Below are positions 34,707 through 46,700 of a DNA stretch of 64,000 nt, one piece after another (positions within the stretch are counted from its first letter, which is position 1; every line of letters begins with the position of its first letter). The position numbers and the translations under genes are program-made. The notes beneath the pieces are model-generated. The model saw nothing but the letters and a program-made list of their open reading frames with translations, ran no database searches and had not been told where the DNA came from. Location: positions 17,647,366 to 17,711,365 of the forward strand of contig NC_088777.1 in assembly GCF_954871325.1 (NCBI RefSeq). The letters are read 5' to 3'. This DNA is from Gordionus sp. m RMFG-2023. Lineage: Eukaryota > Nematomorpha > Gordioida > Chordodea > Parachordodidae.

Positions 34707-35842
34707 TCATAAGTTTTGACTAGTAGATGGTGATTCATTGCCATTTATGTCATGAGTTGTAGATGTTTCATTATTTTTATTATTGGTATTGCTAACAATC
34801 ATTGTATCAGAAACTTCCCCACCATTAGAAATGGTAGTATTTTTACTGACACAAGAGGAAACTTTCAAAACTCTGCAAGGTGAACTTCTAATCACATTAT
34901 CATTTTGGTGACTGTTATTACTCTTTTTAACAACCAAACTTTGTTTATTTTTAAATGGCAATGTTGATGGTTGGAAGTCAATATCTCTTTTAAAATTTTT
35001 ATTGTAAGAAGTGATAGCAGGGTAGTTATAATGAATGGAAACTGGGTTTAATAAGACAGGTTGGTCTGGACCCCTAGGCTTCCATCCAATCCTATTGCTA
35101 CGATAGGGCCCACTTCCACCAGAGCTGTTCAGAGAAGTGGATCTACCGCTTTTGAAAGGTGATTGTGGAGGTGGAATAGAGGGAAGAGGGTTGTAATTTC
35201 TAAGATTATTATTTAATATGGCATGTGTAGATAATGATCGTTTTTGTTTGACAACTAAGGCATTTTTATCAATTAGATGAACGCTTTGATCTTGAGGGTT
35301 TTTTATGTGCAAAGAATTGTTCGATTGTTTTATAACTAAATTATCGATGGGTAATGTTAGAGAAGTATAAAGAACTCTTTTAGCAATTTTGCACCTCGAG
35401 GCTAGGTTACGGGTTCTATTCAAAGGGCAGTTTTTGTTTGCAATTTTTTTTGCATTTTTCGTACTGGATTGATTATGATGAATAATGTTTGTTTTATCGA
35501 TGGGGATACTTGAAAGCTGAAATCGGTTCAATTCGTTTTGCAGTATGCTTGTGTTTTTAAAAAAATTGTAAAAATTAATTGAAAAACAGAAATACATAAA
35601 TGGGTAGATCGATTGAGATTATAAATTTATTACTTAACACTAAGAAATTCGCTTTCAGGTTTAAAAAGATTAGTCGATAGTACAGTATTGCTATAAAGGG
35701 AAATGGTGGATTCTTTATCAGATTCATTTTTTAATCCTGTTTCTAATCTTTCCATATCATTCGCGCCATTGAAGAGTGTTTGAACGTTGCCCAACGGTGA
35801 AGAAAAGTTTGCATTGGCCAGAGCTTTAAAAGTTCTAGTCAT
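34707..35842 (-). CDS. 349-aa Ser/Asn-rich basic protein, unrecognised, two exons
   Basis: Exon 1 is 35842-35634 (ATG ACT AGA...), exon 2 is 35547-34707; the 86-bp intron has GTAATA/ACAAG sites and joins frames with matching phase (209 and 841 nt, 350 codons with stop). The protein starts MTRTFKALANANFSSPLGNV, has a basic middle (KRVLYTS, KQKRSLSTH), a Pro-rich stretch NPLPSIPPPQSPFKSGRSTS and a conspicuous GPYRSNRIGWKPRGPDQPV near residues 230-250, then a Ser/Asn/Thr-rich tail. No signal peptide or membrane segment. It looks like a disordered nuclear or signalling protein; I do not recognise the family. Confidence 0.65.
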
Positions 35843-35849
35843 ATCGTTT

Positions 35850-36695
35850 TGCTTTTTACATATATTTTTTATTGAAATTTTTGTTTGAATATTTAAAAAA
35901 AAAGATTTAAAAATTTTTAATAAGCATGAAAGTTTACCCTCGTTAAGAGAAATCCGTTCAATAAAATGTTCATTTATTTTTTAAACGAAATATTTTATAG
36001 ATAGGTTTATAATAATAATTTATTAATTTTTATTTAAATATATAATTGCTCTCTGATTATTAGATTTAAAAAATACTATGTATATTTTATTTATTTTTTT
36101 ACCAATTTTTGTAAATTTTGCTGTTGACCAATGTTCAAATAATCGAAAGATGTGTTACCTATGCAGATGATTTTAAATTTTTTTTAAATATTATAAATAT
36201 TGGATTGTAAAATAATTCGCCACAATAACATAAAATAAAATTGATTTTCAAGATTGTAATATTGGATGTAATTCTATCATAATAATTATAAAAAAATCTC
36301 ATTGCATTTTAAACTATACCAGTTTTTATAAGAATTATGACTTATATTATTTCATTCAGAATAAAAACTCAAACTAAATAGAATTAAATATCTTAGAGCT
36401 AAAAAAAATCACAAATTTTTATTTTTTTTATTGAGTTTATCAGAAGATATACTTAATCGCTTCAGAAATTTTTACAATTTTATGTTTTTTATTTCAAATG
36501 CATTTAGCATTTCTAAAAAAATACCAAAAAAACTTGTAATTTTATTTTTATATATAAAATCATTTTTTTTTATTTCCCCTTTTTAAAATGGACAGTCGAT
36601 TTCAGGTGGAATAAGATGGACGGGTTCAAATTCTTAAAAGATTAAATGTTTTATTTTATAACATTAAATATTTTGTATGTTTAATTAAGAATATA
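35850..36695. other. AT-rich stretch, nothing recognised
   Basis: Upstream of the 349-aa gene and so likely its promoter side. No repeat ends or coding motifs. Confidence 0.35.
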
Positions 36696-36699
36696 TCAA

Positions 36700-36881
36700 A
36701 ATAAATAAATAGAGCTAAACGAATCAATCAAAAATTTTTATAAAATGGGTGAGGGGGCCAAACAAAATTTTTAAATAAATGGTTAAGCGGGTTAGGTAGT
36801 TTTTTTCTCAAAAAACATGAGCAGAGTTTTGAAAAACACTTGAAGGGTGGTTTAAAAATCAGTTTATTGAAGGCCTCTACC
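36700..36881. repeat. GC-rich dispersed repeat fragment
   Basis: AAATGGGTGAGGGGGCCAAA and AAATGGTTAAGCGGGTTAGG belong to the family also seen at 11340, 21556, 26290, 50735 and 51850. Confidence 0.4.
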
Positions 36882-38203
36882 CAGAGTTGTTAAACCCTAC
36901 TTTTAAAGTAGCGCGCTACCGCTATCACTATTTGTCAAAAAAAGTAGCACACTATTAGCTACTTTTTATAAAAAAATTTGTTTTATTTTGCTTATAAAGT
37001 ATATAATACATAAAATCATCATTTATAAATATTCAAATATGATTAGTTATGATTATAAAAAAATTTATGTAATAAAAATAACTATTTATGATAATATTCA
37101 TTTTTTATTTATTTATTTGCATTTTAATAATAAAATCATTTCAATACTATTATCCCCAAGTCTAGAGCGACGATCAAGGAGTATAAGTTTCGATTTACTA
37201 AATAATCTCTCAACACTAGCATTTGAGCGCAAGACAGTATTTAATTTTATATGCATATTTTTAATATAAAAAAAAATTATCAAAAATACTCATTTATATT
37301 TTTAGATTTAACGAGCTAGGGGATTTTCAATTATATTAGTATACTTTATTTTTAAAAAGTTAACAATGGAAGTCGTTTTTATGATTCTAACTAAGGCATC
37401 TTTGTTAGTTAACTCTTGTTGTACTAGGGGATAATTTTAATTATCAGGGTAAATGATGGTATCAACCAATGACATTGGATGAACTGTATCATGATAAAAT
37501 AGACAATAACTTTATTAGCCTCTGATAAATATTGGTATGTGAAATATTAATCAATTTAGCTTGAATTAAATTGGTCTTTTTGAATGTAGTCTCCCGTATA
37601 CCAAAATTATTAAGATATTTTTCTATATCTTTAAAACTGTTAGCATGAATATTCTTACAAAATAAAAATAGTATTAGAATTCAAAAATGACAATTACCTT
37701 TATATATTTTTGAGGTTATAGCTTCTAGATTTATTTAAGGATGTATTTTTTTACAGTTTGAACAAATAAATTTGTCACCTTTTGTTTTTACATTAATTTG
37801 AAAATATTTTCAAATTTTGGAAATGAAAATTTTGTATTATTGTTATCAAGAACATTTTCTTCTACTTCCATTTCATTAATATCATAATTGCCTGACTCAC
37901 ATACATCGATTTGGATATCTATTTGGGATGACATTTTAAATATGATTTAAGTTCATAATATAAATTGTAAATATAAATTACAAATTGATAATAAAAAATA
38001 TAAATTTCATAATTAAATAATAAAAATTATAATTAATTATGATATTATATTTAAATTTTCAATGTTTATAGTTATATTTATTATATTTTTTGCAAAAAAT
38101 GGAAAGAGCTAAAAAATAAAATTTGAAAAAAATAGTGCGCTATTAGCTATAGCTACCAAAAAAGAGAGCGCGCTACCTGTAGCGATCTACTTTAACAACT
38201 CTG
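36882..38203 (-). mobile_element. hAT element, CAGAGTTGTTAAA ends
   Basis: Ends CAGAGTTGTTAAA and TTTAACAACTCTG are exact inverts; flanking octamers CCTCTACC and CTTCTACC match at 7 of 8. AGTAGCGCGCTAC-type subterminal palindromes lie at both ends. On the minus strand an N-terminal acidic stretch (MSSQIDIQIDVCESGNYDI, 37935) leads to a BED-finger scrap (KTKGDKFICSNCKKIHP) and, at 37130-37250, the dimerisation domain NTVLRSNASVERLFSKSKLI. The catalytic region is largely gone; several stops and shifts. It has inserted into a GC-rich dispersed repeat. Confidence 0.85.
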
Positions 38204-38579
38204 CTTCTACCCTACCCCTGTTTGAGATTAATAACTTATTTTAGTAAATGTTGTTCATAGATTAATTTTATTGGATTTGAATAAAGATAGACCAGGCAAG
38301 GCGTTAAGAGTTTTTAGTTCCAAAGATTTTTAATCTGAGCCTTTCAAATTATTTATAACAGTCCTGATTTTTGGGGAAAAAAATATTTCAATCGAGAATT
38401 TCCTCTTATTGTTTAGAACGTGCTAAAAATTCTATTTCTTTTAGGATATGCTCAAATGAATAATTTTGGTTAAATAGAAAAAATACTTTAGATGTACACT
38501 GAGAATTCTTTTGCCCTTTCTTATTGACTCTAATCGATGTCAAATAAATATCATGGTTGGCAGGTGCTTTTGGCATAGA

Positions 38580-39670
38580 AGTTAGGTTAGATTAAGGTTC
38601 CAGAAAGATAAAATTATAAGGTTTCGGCTCAGTTCAAGTTAATATAATAAATTTTATAAGGTGCAGCAGTTAAGGTTCTAAAACCTTTAATGAATTTTTT
38701 TATATAAGGTACCCATAATAGCATTATAAATAATCTTAATATTAATTAATGATAAATATAGAGGAATAAAACAGATTTTAAAATTAACCTAAAATTGCCA
38801 ATTTTTATTTGATATAAAATTATGATTACAAAGAATGTATAATTAAAATATCAATATATCTTTGTCTAATCTTGTACACTGAGATGATGGAATATATTTC
38901 AAAATTGAAAATTCTCTCTTGAAAAAAACCTGTGTAGCTAGCACAGACATGGCTATCGTTGCTAATGGATAGTTTGGGTTGCTCTAAGTTTCTTCCTTCC
39001 AGTTTTTTATCAATTTATTCGATGCCGTTAAATAATTTATACTGGCACCTATTGATTTGTTTGTATTGTGTGATATGTTTTGATTTTCGGGGTAGGGATA
39101 ATTCTTTTGATTTGAACTAAGGGAAAGATATGACGTGTCTATCATCTTATATTTATCGTCAAGTGTCCCAATTAGATGGCAAGTTTGTATAAGATATTTT
39201 CTAACATAGTCATTTTCTCCATCTAATCATATTACTTGATATTGGAAATCAAGATATAGACATAAACTGAATGCGTTATTTTTTTAAGCTTTATATCCCT
39301 TGATTTAATTTTCAAAAATAGAGAATTGGCAAGAGAGGTATATATAAAATAACCTAATATGCCTCATTTTTTTAAATACTGCTATATTTTTTCTTTTTAT
39401 AATTATAATTATATATTAAATTATTCGTGATAAAATATATTACATAGCTTTAAAAAAACACAAAACAATTAAAATAAATAACGCATAGATATAAATATGT
39501 TAAAGAGATAAGATTACAATATAAAAAATATTAAATTATATAAAAAAGTTATATGCCCTGTTTAAAATTGTGTTCGGTTAGCTTCTTTAAAAAAAAATTT
39601 TAAAAAAGATTCGGTTCAAATTATTAAATCAAATATGTTCGGTTTGATTTTCGAGGTTAGACACTCTGAT
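38580..39670 (-). mobile_element. Old decayed hAT transposon
   Basis: On the minus strand, 38890-39000 reads NPNYPLATIAMSVLATQ then a FKREFSILKYI-like block, matching the hAT dimerisation pattern (YPLLSKLA..LAIPAS...ERVFS) loosely. Upstream remnants (NDYVRKYLIQTCHLIGTLDD near 39160) fit the same frame region. Flanks contain GGTTCGG/TTCGGTT-type terminal motifs, but no target duplication was found. Very degraded. Confidence 0.4.
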
Positions 39671-39684
39671 TATTATTATAATAC

Positions 39685-39813
39685 CCTGATAATTGTTATT
39701 AATCGATGGCCATGTCATTTCATCGTCCAAACTATAATCGGAATCTAGTTGCGAAGATATGTCTGATTTAGGAGTTTTACCAACTTTTTTTGTTCTCCTT
39801 GGCTTTCTTTTAT
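39685..39813 (-). CDS. Candidate isolated exon, basic then acidic
   Basis: Between an AAATTAAG acceptor and a CAGG/GTATTA donor, both phase 1, the minus strand reads KRKPRRTKKVGKTPKSDISS then QLDSDYSLDDEMTWPSINNN. A strong nuclear-localisation-like basic run followed by an acidic stretch, with balanced codon use, looks like real coding sequence. I could not find the neighbouring exons, so the gene is unknown; chance cannot be excluded. Confidence 0.3.
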
Positions 39814-40029
39814 CTTAATTTAATAAACGATATTATAAATAATAACCAATATTTTTTTATTTAAATTTTATTAGAAATTTTTTATCCATAAATCAATATT
39901 TTAAATCCTAATAAAATTATAATTAAAAAATATACAATTCATTTTTTTAGTAAATTTATTTTGTGATGAATTATTACATAAAAAGTTCATACAAAATAGA
40001 TGTGCCATTTATCTCTATCCATCACGTCT

Positions 40030-40800
40030 TATGATAAATAATAGTGAGCTCAGAACGGAGTTTTAATGTAGTCCAAGGTTTCATTATCTCTATCATTCGT
40101 CCAGACCACGATTTGTGTGCCGCATATATTGTAATCACTGAAGTAATCAACCATCCTTCTACTACTTATTTTCTCAGGGTCCACCTAATAACCTCGCAAG
40201 GCACTCTGTTAAACACCTTCTAAGTCAATAAACGCATAATGTTTCTTAGATACTTTTCTGAATTTGTCTCACCACAAAAATTGCATCTGTTGTACCTTTC
40301 CCACGTGTAAAAACCTTAACTGCATTTGATTGTTTGTTTATTCCCTTATTCACTTCTCTAGTCATCAAACCTTCTATTTTTTTCTTTTTTTCTATTGCTT
40401 TCTTAATTTATTGTTTTCCAAATGTACAGCCAGGTCCTTCTACCTTTGCGCAGTTATCATCATTATCCCATTCATTCTCTTCAATATTTTTTCCGTGTAA
40501 GTCTTCTAAACATTTTTAATTCTGTTATTATCTATCTCGGTTTTTCTTTCCATATTTTCTAGACATTTTACATCTACAACATCTTACCCTTTTTCAACAA
40601 CTGCTTTGCAATCTAGGATATATTTCCCCTTTCTTCCGCGCACTCCAGGTATTTTGCAAATGCTCTTAACTATCGTGCCATCTTTTGTAACATCTTTTCG
40701 TGTACATAGTATTAGCTAATTCCAAAACTATGCCGCACCTATGCAGCCCTTTTATCCATCCACAATCATTGCTTTCAGCCAGATATTAATAGCTTTCTAT
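40030..40800 (-). pseudogene. LINE (non-LTR retrotransposon) reverse transcriptase, decayed
   Basis: The minus strand contains, in neighbouring frames, GKGTTDAIFVVRQIQ, YAFIDLEGV-like and FNRVPCEVIRWTLRK followed by VVEGWLITSVITIYAAH. This is the palm region of LINE reverse transcriptases (GRGTTDAIFV.RQ...; FIDLEKAFDRVPRE...W.LRK.GV..W). Many frame changes and the absence of the YADD-region and endonuclease show a dead, truncated copy. The hAT at 40831-43004 lies next to it and may have split it. Confidence 0.65.
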
Positions 40801-40830
40801 TTGTTCGGTTCTGCTCAATAAACTCCTAAG

Positions 40831-43004
40831 AAAGCGTGGCCCCCTCCCCCTAGCCATATAAATGCAGATGGCGGGTATATTTTTCAAAAATATTATTGTC
40901 TATATTAATTTATAATATTTATTCCTATCTCTTTCTTTTTAAATATATATTTAATTACATTTATGTATCACATTCATTAACTAAGTTAGTTTATCAATTA
41001 ATTTAGATTTCAAGTTTTCCTTGGCGTAAAATTTATTTATTATTTTCAAATTTCTAGTGGCATAATATTCATCTATTTCAAATTTCTAGTCAAAAAATAA
41101 TTATGGACATAAGAAATTTTTTCAAACATATTGATCATGATGAAAATCTTAGACATCTTACAAAAAAGTACAAATAATTTTATAACTTTTTAGCCTAAAA
41201 GAAAGACATATACTTCTTAAGAAGGTATTAAAGATACCTATGATATAAATATTTTATTTAACAGTATATTAATATTCCACCCCTCAATTTTCAATATTCA
41301 TAAACTTTATGTGCTAATCGAAAGTTAAAATTTCAAAACCGCTATTTTAGTAGATGGTTATGGCTAGCATACTCTATCCGAGATAATGAAGCTTATTGCA
41401 AGATATGTGTCCTGTTTGGCCCAAAATATGCTGGAAGAAATTTAGTTACGCTTAACAGTCTTGTTAAGAGTTTATTAAACAAGTACAAAGATGCTGGAGA
41501 TTTCTTTGACAATTATCAAGAAATAAATTATCACAAGAGCTGTGAACTGATGATTTCTTCAAATTAATTCAAAGTGGGGATATGATTCTAATTTTATCAC
41601 ATATTGACAAAAATAGGATTAAAATAGCAAAAGAAAATAGATGTAAGATCAAACTAACTATTGAGGTCATTCTATATTGTGGATTGTAGGAACTAGCGTT
41701 ACGTGGCCATTTGGATTCAGAAAGCTAAATTTTAATATTAATGATAATGAAGGTAATTTTCGTGGTCTTGTAAAATTTAAAACATTAGCAGATTCTGCAT
41801 TAATAGAATACCCCAAGTGACAAAATATTTTAAACAGAATTATTTCTGAAACTCCTTATACAACAAGGATAAAGAAATTGCAAAAAGCTTGTCCAACGAG
41901 ATTTCGCCATCAAGCAGTAACAGCTTTTATGGAGTTAGAAGAGCCGATTATTAATGCTTTTAATGAAATATCACAATGGCCTGAAAGAGATTCCTCAGAA
42001 GCAAGTAAATTATTGAATTCAATACTTATACCAATTTTTTTTTTCATTAGAATGTATTAATAAATTATTTAATTATACAACTATTTAATACTTTTCAAAA
42101 ACATGACATTGACTTGATTGAGGCGATGAGAATAGCGGAGAGCATTTTATTAGAACTCAAGGAAATTAGGGGTAATTTTGGTGAAGAATTTCATATTTTA
42201 AATGTTATTGTTGAGTCAAGAGTTTAATATTTTCCTTCCTCGACTTGAAGCAAGGCAAGCTCATAGTCCCAACATTAATATAGGGTCAGTAGAAGGGTAT
42301 TGTAAAATAAATTTCTTAATCCCTCTCTTAGATAAATTTTAAGCCAAATAAATGAACAGTTTTTAATTTATTAGGCAGCACTTACCAATCTGCAGATATT
42401 ACTTCCACAAAAGCCTTCCCAACTATTATATTTTATTGTCTTATATATTTTAAAAGTTTATATTTAAAGCTATTTGAATATTATATTTCTCATACAATTT
42501 TATAACTTTCCTATTATATTATCGAGGTTAATCTAATTGCATAATATTAGAATTTAAATTACATAATTATAAAATACTAAATATAGAAAAGAATTAAAAT
42601 AAAGATACCAATTGTTTTGACTATAAAACCAACCTTTATAAGTAATTACATATAAAATACAATTATTCCTAAGAAACTTGTGTATTAATTTATATTTCTA
42701 ACATTTAAATTTTTTTAATATTTTAAATATAAATTTTAAAGGCCCAAAAAATTTAAATTTCTATTTTGGGTCATTTATTTTATAGTTTTTCATATGCCGC
42801 CGGTTATATAAATTTAATATTTTTTAATTCACATTTATTTTATAGTATAGTTTTTTATATGCCGGTTTATGTATTTAATTTTTTTATTGTGTATTCGAAA
42901 TAGTTATCAGTCCTAATAAATTTGTGCTTTAATTTTTAAATAATAATTTTATCTTAAATAATTACCCCCCCCCCCACCACAGCAAATTCCTGCGTGTGCG
43001 CCTG
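40831..43004 (+). mobile_element. hAT element with TTF-finger transposase remnants, perfect 8-bp TSD
   Basis: Exact duplication CTCCTAAG at 40823-40830 and 43005-43012. The right end read inward is CAGGCGCACACGCAGGAATTT, as in the 23683-25649 element; the left end has lost its first bases. On the plus strand from 41103: MDIRNFFKHIDHDENLRHL, then a TTF-type zinc finger (WLWLAYSIRDNEAYCKICVL), then CPTRFRHQAVTAFMELEEP near 41890. This order matches ZMYM/TTF-finger class hAT transposases. Multiple stops and shifts; non-functional. Confidence 0.88.
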
Positions 43005-43012
43005 CTCCTAAG

Positions 43013-43780
43013 GTATAATTTTCACATTTTTCACTATATAACACATCTCCTCACTACAACTAATAAACTGTACTTTTAGCACTATTCGAATTGTAAGTTA
43101 CCATATTCTCTGCTCCTTTCTCAAACAGTGTATTCTCATGTTATCTATAAAAACTATCATCATAAAATTAAAACTCTTCATAAATATATTTAAAACTGCA
43201 AATTCAAAGGATAAGAAATTTATCATATAAAATATCATTACAGAAAAATAACAGTTTGTAAAAAGAAAATATTTTCCAAAAATATTAGTAAGAATTTTCA
43301 CTGATATTTTTTGTATACGCTCAGCTCAGGTACCCTTTTAGAGCTAACAATAAATTTTATTGATGAGATGAATAAGATAATAGTGCAAAAAAATTTAAAA
43401 AAATATTTCGTAAATATATTTTCATATGAATTAAATATTGTAATAATTAAAAACCCGGTTTATTTGAATCGAATACGAATATTAAATATTATGTACGAAT
43501 ATGAATAGTAAATTATTCGATCAAATAATGTGCTATTCGATTCGTATTCATTTTTGAAAGTCTATGAAGTTAGTTTTTTTTTAAATTAAATAATCGTTAA
43601 GATAACTTGCTCTATCATAAATTAGGATAGCTATTATAATATTATATTTTTAAACCTATTTATGCTAACTCAGGATTACAATTAGTTCTGCTAATTGTTT
43701 TGTCGTAAGAAATTTGTTTGAAGATGAAAGTTAAAAATATAAAAATTTTAACACAACACTAAGAATTCAATTTTGTTTCA
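43013..43780. other. AT-rich stretch with repeat scraps
   Basis: Contains ATTCGAATCGAATACGAAT-type repeats near 43455-43550. The left part may continue the LINE beyond the hAT insertion. No supported gene. Confidence 0.3.
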
Positions 43781-43784
43781 TATT

Positions 43785-46700
43785 TTAAAAAGTTGCCCAA
43801 ATATTTTTAACATTAATTTTTTTAAAAGAACCTAGTCCAACGTTGGTCTCCGAACTTTGCACCCCACCGGAATCCTTGTTCTCATCATTTATTTGTGCTA
43901 CTCCCCCTATCGGTATCTCAGACATTCCCTTCTTTCTCTTTCTTTCTTCGACTCCATCACTTCCCATTTCCTCCTCGGTTTCTTCTTCTTGAATTTCGTA
44001 ACCTTCTTGAGATGGATCCTCTTGTTCATCCTGAGAATCGTTCTCGTCTACCTCCGCAACGTCATCGTAGTCATAATAATAATAATCATAGAGCGATGGT
44101 TCTTGTATGTTATTGATTAAGACTGAATTATCTGTAGAAAAGATCAGAACAATTCAATATAATTATTAATCGATTTTTTTTTAAAAAATCTTATTTTACC
44201 TCCTTTTTCTTAATCTTAAATTATCGGAACTTCCTCTTTTCTTAAATTAGATATTGTAAATTATTTAAATTTATTCACCCCCCCCCCTCCCTTTGTTGAA
44301 TGCTCTTATTTTATATACACATCTAAGAGGATAATTTCGTTAAATATTAATTTTCAGCAAAAATTAATAAATGTATAAAATAATGGTTCGGTGTCCGATA
44401 AATAAAGCTTCATTAGATTTAGGTTCTTGGTCTTGTAAAAGGATATAAGGTTAATTCAGGTGTTAAATATTAATGAAATAGTATAGCCCTTAGTAACTGG
44501 TTGTAAACCGGTTCAATAAAAATATATATCCTAAGTTTGCGTCTTATCTAAGACTTTGGTATAAACCAGTTATGTGGCCAATAAATTTTTAAAAAGTTAT
44601 TTACGGTTGGATGTCCGTGATGTATTAGGTAATGCTTATAACAATTTAATTTTCATATTCATCTGTTTTATAAAATTAAAATTAAGGATAATTGGCAAAA
44701 AAAAATAAAAATTTAAAAAATTAATTTGAATATAAATAGGCCAATATACTTTTAAAATGATAAAATAATATTTGTTAATAAAAATGTGACGGGTAATTTT
44801 TTTACCATTTAAATCATTCGTATCATTTGTTATTGAAAGCAATTCGTGGGATGATAATGAGTTGGAGAGCACGGCTTTAGGATTTGCAATGGGAGAAAGC
44901 ATATTCCGAGGTGGGGTTCGGGTTTGAAATAGGAGTTCATTGAGACGTTTAGGGTGATGGTGTGTACGAGCGGTGGTCAATGGCGGAGACGAAGGCTTTT
45001 AAGTATTTTGATAAGAAAGAGTTGTATTTTATAAAATTTAAATGTGGCCTAGTATGGAGAATTTAGTTGAATTTAAAAAGATTTAGCAGTTTTCTTATAA
45101 AAATGAGAATAGAACTTAAAAAGTATTAAGAAGCAATTTCTATAAATTAAAATTATATGTTATTTTTCTTATCAGCCACATAAACTTAAATATTCATTTC
45201 ATAGTTTAAGCAAGTAAATTTGTTCCAAACCTTACTTATTAATTGTATAAAAACATTAGAATAAATATGCACAAGATTTAATCAAAAACTATTTACAATA
45301 AAAAGGTAGTGTAAGTATTTTTATGATAAAAAAAACAAATAATCATAAACATACTCCAATATTATTATCAATATCAAAATCTTCATCGTTATCGTTAACC
45401 AGGGTTGAAAATTCTAGAGCTCCATCCGCAGCTGCGCTCCATATCAAATCCAAGGCATCTCTTTCCCCCAATCTACCTCTTTCTCTCCTTCCTACTAAAT
45501 CGTTCGTTAAAATTTGCAAATTTCCACCTATATTTCTTAAGCTTTCCCTCGTATTATTTGAAGCTCCAGCGTCAATGTAAGCCAGTAAGGAAGCAAAGGG
45601 AGTGGCGTCTCTGACTGAGGGAGTAGGGCCAACAGCACGTCTTAAAGCTCCAGCTCTTCTTAAAGGAGCGGGCGGTCCGATGGGGCGACGCTTAGAGTCA
45701 GTCTGAGGGGTCAGAGGTGAATGATGAAGTGTTGTAGAGGGGTGATGGGAAGATGTAGTAGAAGTAGGCACAGGGGGAGGCAAGACTGAGCTGCCGTTTT
45801 CTCCGTAAGAACCCCAATAAATTATAAGAGTTAAGGGTTTTTGTAGGTTTTAAAAAGGGTATACATTATGAATAAAATATTATTTGAAAATATGAACCTA
45901 CATCTTTTATCAAAAAAATTCCAGTGAAGAATTATTAACTCCCTCAGTAAAAAGGCCAACTTCAATGCTCTTTGGATATTCTAGCACATTATCAAAATTA
46001 TCGTGAAATTAAAAGGTAAGGCATGTTTCAATATTTATAAATCCTTTCATTACAAGTAAATTTTGAAACAAACTTCTAGATAGTTGAATTACACTCATAG
46101 TCTATTTTTTAAATTATTCTAACTAGAACCCTATCAAATATTTCAACCGTTTTTCTTGATTATTCTCCAAACTCTCCACATAATGTGGAACAATACTATT
46201 TGATCTCAAAAAATATCTTACAGTAAAACATTTCTAATTTGGGTACCAAGGGAAGGATTTTTGCCCGGCTTAGACAGTTGCTCAATTTATTATTTTCTAA
46301 TAGTAGTTATAAGAATTTGATTGAGACAAATTTTGGTCAAATCAAAGAGTTGCCCGAATTATCAGCTCAAATTTGATATGTTTACTGTATTTTCTAACAG
46401 AGTTTGAAAAAAATCTTCAAAAAATTTTTTTTTAATTGAATTCAAATATCAATCTCCAAAGTTTTTGTTCAAATTATTGAGCATTTTTTTCAAACTTCTG
46501 TTTAAAGATAGATCATAATAAAAAATATCATTATAATTAATTAAACTTCATTTGATCGTTTTTCCTAATTGAATCACGTTCCGCTTTACAATTTACCATA
46601 TGTGAAAAGATTGGAGTAAAATATATATCATAAAGTTTTATATACATAAAATATAGTATTAAAACATCCAAGTTCACTATAAAAAAATTGACCCCATATT

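Noticed and set aside
43857-44120. Two plus-strand open frames with His/Asn or Ile runs
   Set aside because: Antisense of the acidic exon 7 of the KCMF1-like gene.
44392-44640. GGTTCGGTGTCCG...GGTTGGATGTCCG repeats in KCMF1-like intron 6
   Set aside because: Similar words at both ends are in direct, not inverted, orientation and no duplication is visible; could not be assigned.
45323-45614. Plus-strand open frames rich in Ser/Leu
   Set aside because: Antisense shadows of KCMF1-like exon 5.
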